From the NCBI GenBank assembly GCA_006386115.1, contig VFIW01000032.1, positions 330,668 to 394,667 on the forward strand: a stretch of DNA of 64,000 bases, given 5' to 3'. The stretch's first letter is position 1; the number at the start of each line of letters is the position of its first letter. A program made the translations under genes and the position numbers. The DNA is from Globisporangium splendens (lineage: Eukaryota > Oomycota > Peronosporomycetes > Pythiales > Pythiaceae). The notes beneath the pieces were generated by a model that saw only the letters and a program-made list of their open reading frames with translations, was not told the DNA's origin and made no database searches. This document shows positions 51,354 through 60,541 of the stretch, one piece after another.

Positions 51354-51887
51354 TGTAACGGGGTTACACTGTAACATGGTTACGCACTTGTGTTGTGCCA
51401 CACAACCAAACCGAACCTTGCGGTACGTAGAGTACGCGCAACAAGTTTAAGACCGAACCATGAGGTTCGTCGTACTTGCTCGAACCTTCACGGTGGAGCC
51501 GGCAGCCAGTCTGAGTGACGGCGCCTCCGATTGGATATAATTGAACATGCATTTCATCCAATCACATAAGACAACTAGCGTTAGTCTTTCATAGCCACTC
51601 ATTGCCCCATGGGGAGTAATTACACTTGAGATTGCTATTGTTCATAGTTACATAAAGATAATCCAGGTTGTCCTACAGAGGGCAACCTCCAACAAATAAA
51701 CAGTTCCATTTTTACCGTTAACTAAGTCTTTGGTTATCGACGGTTACTCTATAGAGACCTATAGGTAACCGATTGTTGCACTGCAGGAAGCAGGCAACCG
51801 CTCTCGGAACAGAGTCCTTGAGAGAAGCGTTGCATACGCTTCCTCACACACGTACCGTGCTGCGTAACTCGGAAGTGTCCGGTTACA
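51354..51887 (+). repeat. Element A 3' LTR (outer copy)
   Basis: 534 bp, plus orientation. Immediately followed by GCTACTCATCG, which is gag of element C. Confidence 0.9.
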
Positions 51888-52951
51888 GCTACTCATCGAA
51901 GAAGTCAGTGATGCATGCTGAATCCTCTGATTTTGTGACTATGATATCCAGTAATTTGGGTAAGACTGTCCTTAACTGGTACCGCGCCTTCTCGGCTCAA
52001 TGCGAGTCTGAGAACGTGCCGAAGTCATGGTCGTTGTTTAAAACTAGACTTCGTGAACGTTTCCGCCCCAAAGATTTTGAGTATAATCTGCGGGAGAGGT
52101 TGTTTCACCTCAAACAAACTGGCTCGATCCATGAGTATGTCTCGCGTTTTCAAGACTTACTCTCGCAGTCAGAGTTGTCAATTTCCGAAATGGAAAAGCG
52201 ATTCTACTTCCAAAACGGATTGAGGAATGAGACAGCCAAGAAAATAAAGGAGGAAAGTCCTAACCGTCTGGCTGATGTCATTGAGATTGCATCGAATTTT
52301 GAGTTTGCTCATTTTGCTGGCAAGTCCCCGCAAACCAGCAGCGCTGGAAGTATCAGCAAACCAAAAGCGGAAAAGAAGCAATTCTCACAAAAATCAAAGG
52401 ACAAGCAGAAAGACGACTGGAAGAAGACTGCCATCTGCCACAAATGTGGAAAGAAAGGGCATATCGCACCGGATTGCCGGGCAAAGAAGGAGACAGCCAA
52501 TTTTATCAACGGTTCTTTCTATGCAATTCTGGAAGTAAGTGCGAAAGCTTTCAGTGAAGATACCGAACAGGTTGATGTTTCCATCTTCATTGACAACGGA
52601 TGCAGTATAAATGGCATTTCACCTGAACTGGCAGAAAAGCTCCACTTGATCGTTGAAGAAGATCCATCCCAGACTATGCAAATTAGTCTTGGGTTTGGCG
52701 AGACGATTGTAAAGCCAAAGCGATTGGCAGTGATGCATCTTGCTATTACTGGATTTCCGATGTTACGCCAGAAATTTCAGGTTATGCCAATTCCTGAAGG
52801 AAAGGATGTGATTTTGGGTATGATGTGGTTACGTGAGCAGAATCCAGAAATCGACTGGGAAGCTCTCACGTTGAAGCCTAGAGACGTCGAGCTCTTGCTT
52901 GAATTAAACAAACCACTTGTAAAGGTTCCACAGCCAGTCAAGCATCGTTAA
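51888..52951 (+). pseudogene. Element C gag-protease fragment
   Basis: Gag capsid-like region (WSLFKTRLRERFRPKDFEY; LFHLKQTGSIHEYVSRF), Lys-rich spacer, CCHC knuckle (CHKCGKKGHIAPDC), then protease in the same frame (VSIFIDNGCSINGIS with catalytic DNG; VILGMMWL). Unlike A and B, no frameshift separates gag from protease. The start is truncated at 51888. TAA at 52949-52951 interrupts a frame that is otherwise continuous into the RT. Confidence 0.84.
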
Positions 52952-54489
52952 CTGGCGAAGCAAAACAAAGAGATTTTTAATTTCTATTGTGAGCACGGTC
53001 ATCAAGGATCTTTTGGGGAGACAAAAATTATCACCCCTACCGAGTTCGAGAAAGAACTTCGGCAAAGTAAGGACTTAGAGGCAGTGTTTGCGATCAATCC
53101 TCATGTCTCTGAGAAAGCAGAACGATTTCAGAAACAAGGATGGGCCCAATTGAGAAATAATCCACCATATGAAGTCTTGCAAAAATACAAAGATTCCGTT
53201 TTTCGTACTGAGTTACCTAACTCAACTCCGCCAATCCGTGACGGCATTGAACATGAAATTCAGTTGGTGCCGGGCACGAAGCCAATTAGCGTTCGTCAGT
53301 GGAGACAGAGCCCTGAACAGCGCAAAGTGATCATGGAGTGGACCAAAGAGATGGTCAAAGCTGGAATTATTCGGCCAAGTACGTCTGCATTCAGTGCACC
53401 AACCTTTTGTGTGAAGAAACCGGTTGGATGGAGAATTGTCCATGACTACCGTCAATTGAATCAGAAAACGATTTTACCCGCCATTCCTATGCCGCGCAAG
53501 GAAGGCACTTTTGACGCCATGTCAAAGAGTCAATGGTTTTCGTGTATGGATTTACTTTGGGGTTATTACCAAGTCAAACTCCGAGAATCCGACATACCAT
53601 TTACCGCATTTTCTACCCCCGATGGGTTGTTTGAGTACCTTGTCACTCCAATGGGTCTCAGCGGTTCTCCTGGTACTTTCAATCGTCTGTTGCAGAAAGT
53701 ATTCAGTGATTTGCGCGATGTCATGCGCATCTATTTTGACGACATCTACGTCTTTACAACCGGCAGGGACGTGAAGGAACATGTAGCAGCTTTGGACAGA
53801 GTTCTGAAACGATGTGAAGAACAACAGCTCTACATTAAGTTGTCAAAATGTCAGTTTTGTGTCGAGGAAATTCCATGCTTGGGAGACTTTGTAGGTCGAA
53901 ATGGAGTCCGGATGGACCCAGACAAAGTCAGGGTCATTACTGACTGGCCAGTACCCAAGACCAAGCACCAAATGGAAAGCTTTCTAGGGACTACTGTTTA
54001 TGTCTCTAGATTCTGCAAGGACTATGCGCAATTTTCTGGTCCTTTGCACGAAGCGCTCAAAGGCAAACGTTCCAAAGACACTGTCCGGCTTGACAGCAAT
54101 CAGCTACAGTGTTTTGAGGAGCTTAAACGTCGCCTTTCTACTCCTCCAGTACTTGCGTTGCCAGACTTTGACAAACCGTTTGGCATTCGCATGGATGCAT
54201 CGAACTACGCTGTGGGAGGCGTCCTCTTTCAAAAGGAGGGAGGGATTGAGCATCCGATAGCGTTTACTGGCAGGAAAATGAAAGCTGCAGAACTCAACTA
54301 TCCCGTTCAGGAACAGGAGTTGTTGGCTATTATGCACGCTTTGCGAGTTTGGCGCATTTATTTGGTCGACAAACCATTTATGGTGGAGACCGATCACAAG
54401 AGCTTGGAAACTATTCTGACTCAAAAGACCACAAACCGTCGCATCGCGAGATGGTTTAACGAGCTCGCTGAGTTTCAGCCTCAGTTTTA
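52952..54489 (+). pseudogene. Element C reverse transcriptase and RNase H
   Basis: Same frame as gag-PR after the TAA. RT motifs: FSCMDLLWGYYQVKL, TPMGLSGSPGTFNRL and RIYFDDIYVFT (the catalytic Asp pair). RNase H motifs: FGIRMDASNYAVGGVLF, QEQELLAIMHALRVWR and ETDHKSLETIL. At about 54489 one T is missing in TTTTATGGATTGCGGGC (other elements predict Y-W-I-A-G-K), which shifts the frame before ADALSRRPDF. Confidence 0.85.
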
Positions 54490-56124
54490 TGGATTGCGGG
54501 CAAAACTAATGGCATCGCAGATGCCTTGTCCAGACGTCCAGACTTTGAACATAAAGCAGCTCAAGTGAGTCTGAAGGAATTGTTGAAAATAGTCCAAGAC
54601 CGTGAAATTGTGGCTACTATTACCGCCATTCCAGTGGAAATGGAAGCCAAGAAGAAATATGCCTTTGACAAACGCATTCTTGACATAATGAATCGTTTAA
54701 ACAATAGTGAAGAGGTTCGTAATTATACTCTTCACGAAGGTCTTTTATTTTTTCGGACCAAAGAGGACAGTGAAGCCAGATTGGTCATTCCGGATGATGA
54801 AGATTTGAAAAACCGCGTGATATACGAGAATCATGATGTTGTCACAGCGGGACATCCCGGACATTTTAAGACCTATGTTCATGTACAAAAGAAGTACTAT
54901 TGGCCACGCATGCAGAAGTATATCCAACGCTACATAAACACTTGTGAACGTTGTCAGCGTATTAAGGCTCGGCAAGAGAAGCCGCCGGGATTGCTTCAAC
55001 CCTTGGAGGTTCCAAGTGGTAGATGGATTGATATTGGAATGGGCTTCATGACAGCCCTTCCGATCACCAAACATGGCAACGATGCCATCATGGTCATTGT
55101 CGATAGACTTACGAAGAGAAGTAAGTTTATGTTGACGAAGTCGACTGCAAGCGCAGAAGACACTGCTATCTTGTTCACAAAGCATTATGTGAAAGACCAT
55201 GGTATTCCGAAATCGACAGTATCGGATCGAGACACCAAATTCACGTCAAAGTTTTGGACGGAGTTAATGAAGAGTTTGGGAACCAAACACAATTTGTCTT
55301 CCGCATTTAGACCTCAAACCGATGGTCAGACGGAACGGACGAATAGGCTCATCGAAGACTATCTTCGCGGTGTTGTGAATCCGTCCCAGAATGATTGGGA
55401 TGAATACTTATCGTTGGCAGAATTTGCTTACAATCGGCGAGTGCATTCAGCAATTGGAATGTCACCGTTTGAAGCTGACCTTGGATACAACCCCTATATG
55501 CCAGATGATGTTGCAAGGGATCCACAATTCACCAATTTGGTCAAATCTGCCAAAGACTTCGTTCTGAAGCAAGAAGCGTTTTTGAAAATGACTCAAGACG
55601 CAATGAGCGAAGCTCAAGAAAGAATGAAGCATTATTATGACCGAAACAGGAACCACCAGGAGTTCCAAATCGGTGACGAAGTGCTGCTAAACGGCAAAAA
55701 CTTGGATATTCGCCACAAAGGTTTTGCTCAAACCACAAAGCTGGCGCCAAGGTATATCGGACCTTACAAAATCATCCGTAAAGTCCATAAAGACTCTTAT
55801 GAGTTATTGTTGCCGAAAGGACTTAAACTTCACCCAGTGTTCCATACGTCCCTTCTGAAGCCATATCAGAAAGATGATAAACGGACCCAAGAGGTGAGAA
55901 AGATTATCCTAGCGGATGGTTCAGAGGGACAGCTCGTCAAAGCTGTAATTGGCCACCGCAAAAGAAAAAGCCATATGCAGTATAAGATTTGGTGGCTAGG
56001 AGAAACTAAAGAGTCCGCAACATGGGAGCCTATCGACAACCTTAAACAGGTTCAAGGCCGCATTGATCTGTACTGGGATGCTCAGAAGAAGAAAAGCCGC
56101 TCTTCTTCAAAGGAGGTCATGTGA
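54490..56124 (+). pseudogene. Element C integrase with chromodomain-like tail
   Basis: Zinc finger (AGHPGHFKTYVHVQKKYYW; CERCQRIKA). DDE core: the first motif reads IDIGMGFMTALP, with Gly where the catalytic Asp is expected; STVSDRDTKFTSKFW (Asp) and DGQTERTNRLIED (Glu) are normal. GPY-like domain (LAPRYIGPYKIIRK; HPVFHTSLLKPYQ) and a tail (MQYKIWWLGETKESATWEP) like a divergent chromodomain. It overlaps the first bases of the 3' LTR. The Asp-to-Gly change alone should abolish integration. Confidence 0.85.
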
Positions 56125-56526
56125 CGCATGTCACTTCCAGCTACTGGATTGCTGGGTAGTGACACCTCAGAGTGTTTAAAAATGCGCGATTGTCGGCGCA
56201 TATCAATGTGAACTCTGTGCATGTCAATGTCAATATTGTTATTGTTGACCAATGGATTGTCAATATTGTGGATATCTTATATCAGAAATTGGCGCATGTC
56301 AATATTGCGGAGAACTGACGCAAGGCGCATATCTGTGTAAGATTCATTGCCACCAAGTAACATGCATTAGTTTATATTGAGTTTTATATACAGATCAAGA
56401 TTCATAGCAGTACTGAGCAGTAGTAGTAAGAGTGAGTTTTTCTTCTTTCAGATTTTGTAACTCTTATTCAATTCACTTTCAATTTTTCCTTCCAAGCATC
56501 AAGCCTTCCTCAAGATAAAGTGTTAC
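56120..56526 (+). repeat. Element C 3' LTR
   Basis: Starts TGTGACGCATGTC after the PPT (CAAAGGAGGTCA) and ends near GTGTTAC; the right end is approximate. Contains TTCACTTTCAATTTTTCC (56472-56489), an Inr/FPR-like element. Confidence 0.7.
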
Positions 56527-56595
56527 TGGAACACTCGACAGCACTACAGAGAGAGAGAGAAGATAATTCTATTTAACTTATGATCTACATATACT

Positions 56596-57411
56596 TTAAG
56601 AATTCCTGAGTCTCATTAACACTGCTGAGAGCGAAGTGTTTCTAAGATTTGACGGTGTGGCACCGATATCATTGTCGAGTAGAGCTGCGACTTGGGACAT
56701 AAGAACTTGATCATTTCCCCGCGATTCGTCGGTAAGTATCTTCGCACTCTTGGAGTTCATTGCCATGTTGGCGAGAAGATCGGTCATTTTGTTTTGTTCT
56801 CGTTTTGTGTGATTCCAGGAGATCCACGCAAAGTTGGCGATGATTTGATTTACCCGAACTGCTAGTGGCTGCAACTCGGTCTGGCGTATTGAGGCGATCC
56901 CGTTCTGGGATGCGATAATCATTTGGCTATCTCCGAAGACTTCCAACTTGACTTCATAGTGCTGAAGGTAGCGTGCACTGTATGCCAGACCACCTTTCAG
57001 TGCGTTGTTTTCGCACCAATTGTTCGTGGCTTCCGGTCCCATGTACGCATAGCCGCATGCTTTGAGTCCCCATCGATTGCTTCGTTCATTCAGGAAGATG
57101 AATGCCCAACCGCTGCCTCCTGGACCTGGGTTGCCGCGTGCACCTCCATCGAAATACAGATGCGCCGTCGCCCATGCTCCCAGTTGGCGCGACAAGTCTT
57201 GTCTCTCCAGTACGCTGAGCAGTTGGCTCAGGCAAGCTGCCTTGATCTTTTCTCCTTTGAGCGTTCTCATCCGACGAGCCACAGCCCGCACCTGCATCAC
57301 ACACGCTGTCCACACACGCTGGATGCTTTCTTCGATAGTGACGTGTTGCCGTTCATGCATTATTTCCACTCTCATTCTCCACAGCAATACTAGGATGCTT
57401 GATGTGACGAT
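56596..57411 (-). pseudogene. LINE 2 RNase H region (LINE2-b)
   Basis: About 270 open codons to the natural stop: the tail of the connection region (LWRMRVEIMHERQHV; here TGG Trp where LINE2-a has TGA), then RNase H (LYFDGGARGNPGPGG, TNNWCENNAL, VFGDSQMIIA, MTDLLANMAM). The catalytic residues look intact. Upstream RT and endonuclease are absent. Confidence 0.82.
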
Positions 57412-57420
57412 AAACCACAG

Positions 57421-57783
57421 TGTGACGGATGCGTCAGCTTAGCTTCTCAAAGCTAAAGCGTGATTCGCATACGTCATTCGAAGAGATTGCAATGAACATT
57501 GATTGCATAAAAGCACGACAGAAAACAGAAATTGCATATCATTGCACTCAAGTTAGTGGTGTGGTTTTTATTCGTAAATGAATCCACTACGCAGTAGAAA
57601 AAGAAGCTAAGCGTAGGACACTAGTAAGCATGTCTATGAGGCACTCATGGCCACTGCTTTGCCACTCCATGTACGAGCAAGCGCTAGAAAACACCTTAAC
57701 TATAAATCTCACTTTCCATTTTACCTTGATCCACTCAAGTTCCATTCCAAGCATCGTATCCCAAAGCGCCTACTACTGTGACA
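57421..57783 (+). mobile_element. Solo LTR D (363 bp), related to the element C LTR
   Basis: Starts TGTGACGGATGCG and ends CTACTGTGACA, with a 5-bp TSD CACAG (57416-57420 and 57784-57788). ACTATAAATC (TATA-like) and TCACTTTCCATTTTACC (57709-57725, Inr/FPR-like) indicate plus orientation. TTCCAAGCATC near the end is shared with LTR C. Confidence 0.8.
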
Positions 57784-57818
57784 CACAGTTTCTGTAGTGC
57801 TGTCGAGTGTTCCGGAGT

Positions 57819-58509
57819 ATTCGCTTACGCAAGTACACGAAAACAAAAACAAACAAAAACAAACACGCACATACGGGGAATACACACGCACACAGCATGT
57901 TCGACTTATGTGTGCCCAATTATGTCCTGCTTGTTTGGGCGACTTGGTTATAATACTATTCCACTGAACACCATACGCCACGCTGCCTTTACTTCAATAA
58001 CTTGACCCGATTTCTTTGGCCGCCGTTCGTCCACGCACTCACTACACGCGTAGGAGCTCTTCTTGGCACTCGCCGTTGTACAGTGGCCGCACGTTGTGAT
58101 CCTCGCAATACGCTTCTTCAAGTTTGCACGCGTTGCGGTACGTGACACCATCGGAGGCGCAGATCGGAAACCAGTGGGTTCCGCACTCGAGGTCGCACTT
58201 CCTGTCGCCCGCTCCGTTACTGGATTCGTCTCGTACACTGCTCAGCGCACCGCCGCACAGGAGACACACTGCGGCAAAGAAGAGCAGTAAGCGCATCGTC
58301 ACAAGGCACCTGACCGCCATGGCCGTGAGGATCATATTGTAGTCGAATTGATTGATCTTGACTCGAGATCTAGTCGAGTGATGATCTTGGCTTGAGATTT
58401 AGTCGAATGAACGATCTGTCGGAATGAGAAAAACGGGAGGACAGGTTGAGATTCTGGGGAGAGAGCGATTTTGTTGGCATTCTCGTCGGATCTTGAAAGT
58501 GGACACTGC
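57819..58509. repeat. 691-bp segmental duplicate (Kazal K6 block), copy 2
   Basis: Duplicate of 8468-9159 in the same orientation. Its left edge joins the LINE 2 fragment directly. Confidence 0.85.
58042..58335 (-). CDS. Secreted single-domain Kazal-like protease inhibitor K6
   Basis: A 97-residue paralogue of K5 (8692-8985). Only three nucleotide differences are visible in the coding sequence, and all change the protein: Val22 to Ala in the signal peptide, Ser56 to Phe at the inferred P3' position of the reactive loop, and Ser84 to Pro. The Kazal domain runs from Cys47 to Cys90 with P1 Thr53. The alternative start at 58296 (MRLLLFF...) is equally plausible. The upstream region, including the 29-bp direct repeats, is duplicated too, so K6 likely has the same expression signals as K5. 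Confidence 0.88.
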   Translation of the reverse strand: MILTAMAVRCLVTMRLLLFFAAVCLLCGGALSSVRDESSNGAGDRKCDLECGTHWFPICASDGVTYRNACKLEEAYCEDHNVRPLYNGECQEELLRV

Positions 58510-59487
58510 AATCTTGCTGTGATATTCCTCAATAATCTATAGTGTACTGCAGTCAAAATTCGACTGTATATGAACGTCTGGTGAGAACTCACTCATAAAC
58601 TTCAATAATTGACACCAGAATGGCTTTCTCCATTTCCATGCCGAACTCATTTCACCATTGTGAATCTTTCCACAAACTAAAGAGTGAGTTCTACCATCCC
58701 CAATGTAGCCACAACTAAAAACGCGACAAAATCACATTTTCACGTCGAGCGACCGCTGCCACTTAGAGGAACGGAGCGTCCAGTCGTCCGAGACTTGGCA
58801 TGAATGGCTCGCACAAAATGTTGTCACCTGAAGTTGACCACGTCAATGCATGGGAACAAAGCCTCATTAATAGCGGCGCGTTGACATCTTTGGTCTGCGT
58901 GCGCAGTCCACTAACGCTGAAGATTTCCTTGGTCGCCTTCTGCTCGGGAGCAAAGGCTCACGAATCCTGAAAACCATTGCGTGCTACAATTCTGTAGATG
59001 TCGGTCGCATACGAGCCTGCTGTCTTTGCTTAGCTGGGGAGAGGCGACACCCCCCAGCTAAGCAAATGACAAATCCACAGAGGAATTGCTGGACAGCAGG
59101 AATATGATTTGGTGCACCAATCGCTCTCATGAGACACATTTTAAAAAGCAGGTTAATCTATAAGGTAACTCTGCACCATACCTAAAGTTTCCTTCGTTTT
59201 CTTGCTCATACGTGTATCCGCAAGTGTGTGCGCAGCAGAAAGCGGCTGTCGTTCCTTTTTGCATGCGTATCAAACGCGTGGAAACCCGGAAAGCCCCTGG
59301 ATCTGGGACCCGCCTCGTGTGACGTAATAACAATAAACCACAGAAGGCGCTCCATCACTTCCATTGCCATTGCGCACAGCATCCCCGACACACTCTTGTT
59401 CTTCTTCTCTCTCCGACGCGGTCTTCATCCAAAATCGATGCATGACCCACGCTCCCTCTGGCTCTTCACTTCGCGCTAGTAATCCGT
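58510..59487. other. Intergenic between K6 and K7
   Basis: No supported gene. It holds a perfect 15-bp hairpin (59025-59066). Confidence 0.4.
59025..59066. repeat. Perfect hairpin, 15-bp arms, 12-nt loop
   Basis: TTTGCTTAGCTGGGG (59025-59039) pairs with CCCCAGCTAAGCAAA (59052-59066). It could be a structured RNA, a terminator-like element or a small transposon remnant. Confidence 0.7.
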
Positions 59488-59733
59488 TTATGAGGACGAG
59501 CTGACACAGTCCCCGTAGTGCATGGGCAGGAGCTCGTTGTTCACGCAGTGCGCTTGGTCAAAGAGGCACGAGTTCGCGTACGTGACGCCGTCGCTCGCGC
59601 AGATCGGCGCGCGGTTCGAGCCGCAGTCGCGCGCACACGAGCCGCGCACAGCGGCAGCGGCAGCAGGTGGAGTCCACGTAAGGCAGACGACGACGACGAC
59701 GGAGGCGAGCAGAGTCTGGAGGAATGGCGCCAT
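59488..59733 (-). CDS. Secreted single-domain Kazal-like protease inhibitor K7
   Basis: An 81-residue protein. The signal peptide is about residues 1-28 (hydrophobic LLASVVVVVCL core, then an Ala run). One six-cysteine Kazal domain runs from Cys33 to Cys76 (ICASDGVTYANSC), with inferred P1 Ser39, and a short Ser tail follows. It is GC-rich relative to its relatives. Start 59733 is the first in-frame Met and lies 32-45 nt below a good core promoter. K7 is closest in form to K5/K6. It is a likely secreted inhibitor of serine proteases; the target is unknown. Confidence 0.9.
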   Translation of the reverse strand: MAPFLQTLLASVVVVVCLTWTPPAAAAAVRGSCARDCGSNRAPICASDGVTYANSCLFDQAHCVNNELLPMHYGDCVSSSS

Positions 59734-59764
59734 GGCGAGCGATCACTTGAGCAAGAGGAGAGTC

Positions 59765-59778
59765 TAAATGCAGAATGC
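59765..59778 (-). promoter_or_regulatory. Inr/FPR core promoter of K7
   Basis: The minus strand reads GCATTCTGCATTTA, matching TCATTYYNCAWTTT at all but the first and last positions. Confidence 0.65.
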
Positions 59779-59779
59779 A

Positions 59780-60541
59780 CCATCAGAAGAGAAAAAGAGA
59801 ACGTGAGGGCGGGAAGAGGGAATGGATGGGAACAGAGGGGGATGCGTCCTCAACACGTCATAGAGGAAAGGGCAACACGGCAATGGGTGGTGTGATTAAC
59901 TTCAAGTCACGGTGTGTTCTGCAATCTTAATACTGCAACAGATACATATACTTTGAAAATAGATGTCTCGAGTGGTCTGCAAAGTGGAGAGAGGTACCTC
60001 GATATCAGCACTGCTTCCTTCAAACTCTCCACTTTGTCTATTTCTGTCGTCGACAAGAAACATGTGGTTTTGTTATCGAGTTTCCTTGTTTCAGTGGCTT
60101 GTCGCTGACAAACAGTGCTTGAATGATTAAATGTACTGATATTTTGCATCTTTGGGGAAGATTCAAAACGAGATGGACAGATTCTTGTTTGTGTCGGCTG
60201 CGTGTTTGGTTCAGAAGCGAGGCAGCGCGAGAGTGTATCCAGAGGATGATCCACTTTCTATAAATGCGCGCGCTGCGTCATTATTCCTGGCAGGAAACAA
60301 TTGTTGCTCACGATTTCAGCCTCTGCTACTCACGACGACGTAAATCCCTTCGCATCAAGCTTCAAACGTGAAAGCTACGGAAGAGGTAACTAACGAGTCT
60401 AACGACTTCTCCCACTGGCATTGAACGTTCTTCGGTACTCAAAACTCTAACGTACTGCTCGTGCTGCTGTGCTCTCGCTTACGAGCTTTCGACGAATTGG
60501 TTTGCTAGTTCTTGATTGCGTGCGTGTCCCGCGATTGACGA
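59780..60541. other. Intergenic, no supported gene
   Basis: Nothing recognised in either strand. Confidence 0.4.

Larger units (their letters stand above)
26130..51887 (+). mobile_element. Ty3/gypsy element A, outer copy with nested insertions
   Basis: The outer chromodomain-bearing Ty3/gypsy element comprises: 5' LTR 26130-26663, gag, PR-RT up to 29945, RNase H 37595-38286, integrase and chromodomain 47931-50199, an antisense ORF, PPT 51341-51353 and 3' LTR 51354-51887. It is interrupted by element B (29946-37594) and by an antisense copy of A (38287-47930). No target-site duplication is seen: the left flank GAAGT is Crypton-like sequence and the right flank GCTAC is gag of element C. The ends therefore probably come from different insertions. 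Confidence 0.85.
51888..56526 (+). mobile_element. Ty3/gypsy element C, 5' end missing
   Basis: Contains gag (partial), protease, RT, RNase H, integrase with chromodomain-like tail, PPT and one 3' LTR. The 5' LTR and gag start are missing where the element A LTR joins. The protein sequence is clearly distinct from A and B, so this is a third family. It has no antisense ORF: pol runs right up to the LTR. Confidence 0.85.
56528..57818 (-). mobile_element. LINE family 2 fragment (LINE2-b), split by a solo LTR
   Basis: 56550-57420 and 57789-57818 are colinear with 20862-21750 of LINE2-a on the minus strand. They are interrupted by a solo LTR (57421-57783, TSD CACAG). The 22-nt GGAACACTCGACAGCACTACAG, an internal LINE 2 sequence, lies at both ends in opposite orientation (56528-56549 and 57792-57813). 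Confidence 0.8.

Noticed and set aside
51773..51887. Apparent N-terminus of the element C gag ORF
   Set aside because: These codons lie in the 3' LTR of element A; the ORF is a fusion at the junction.
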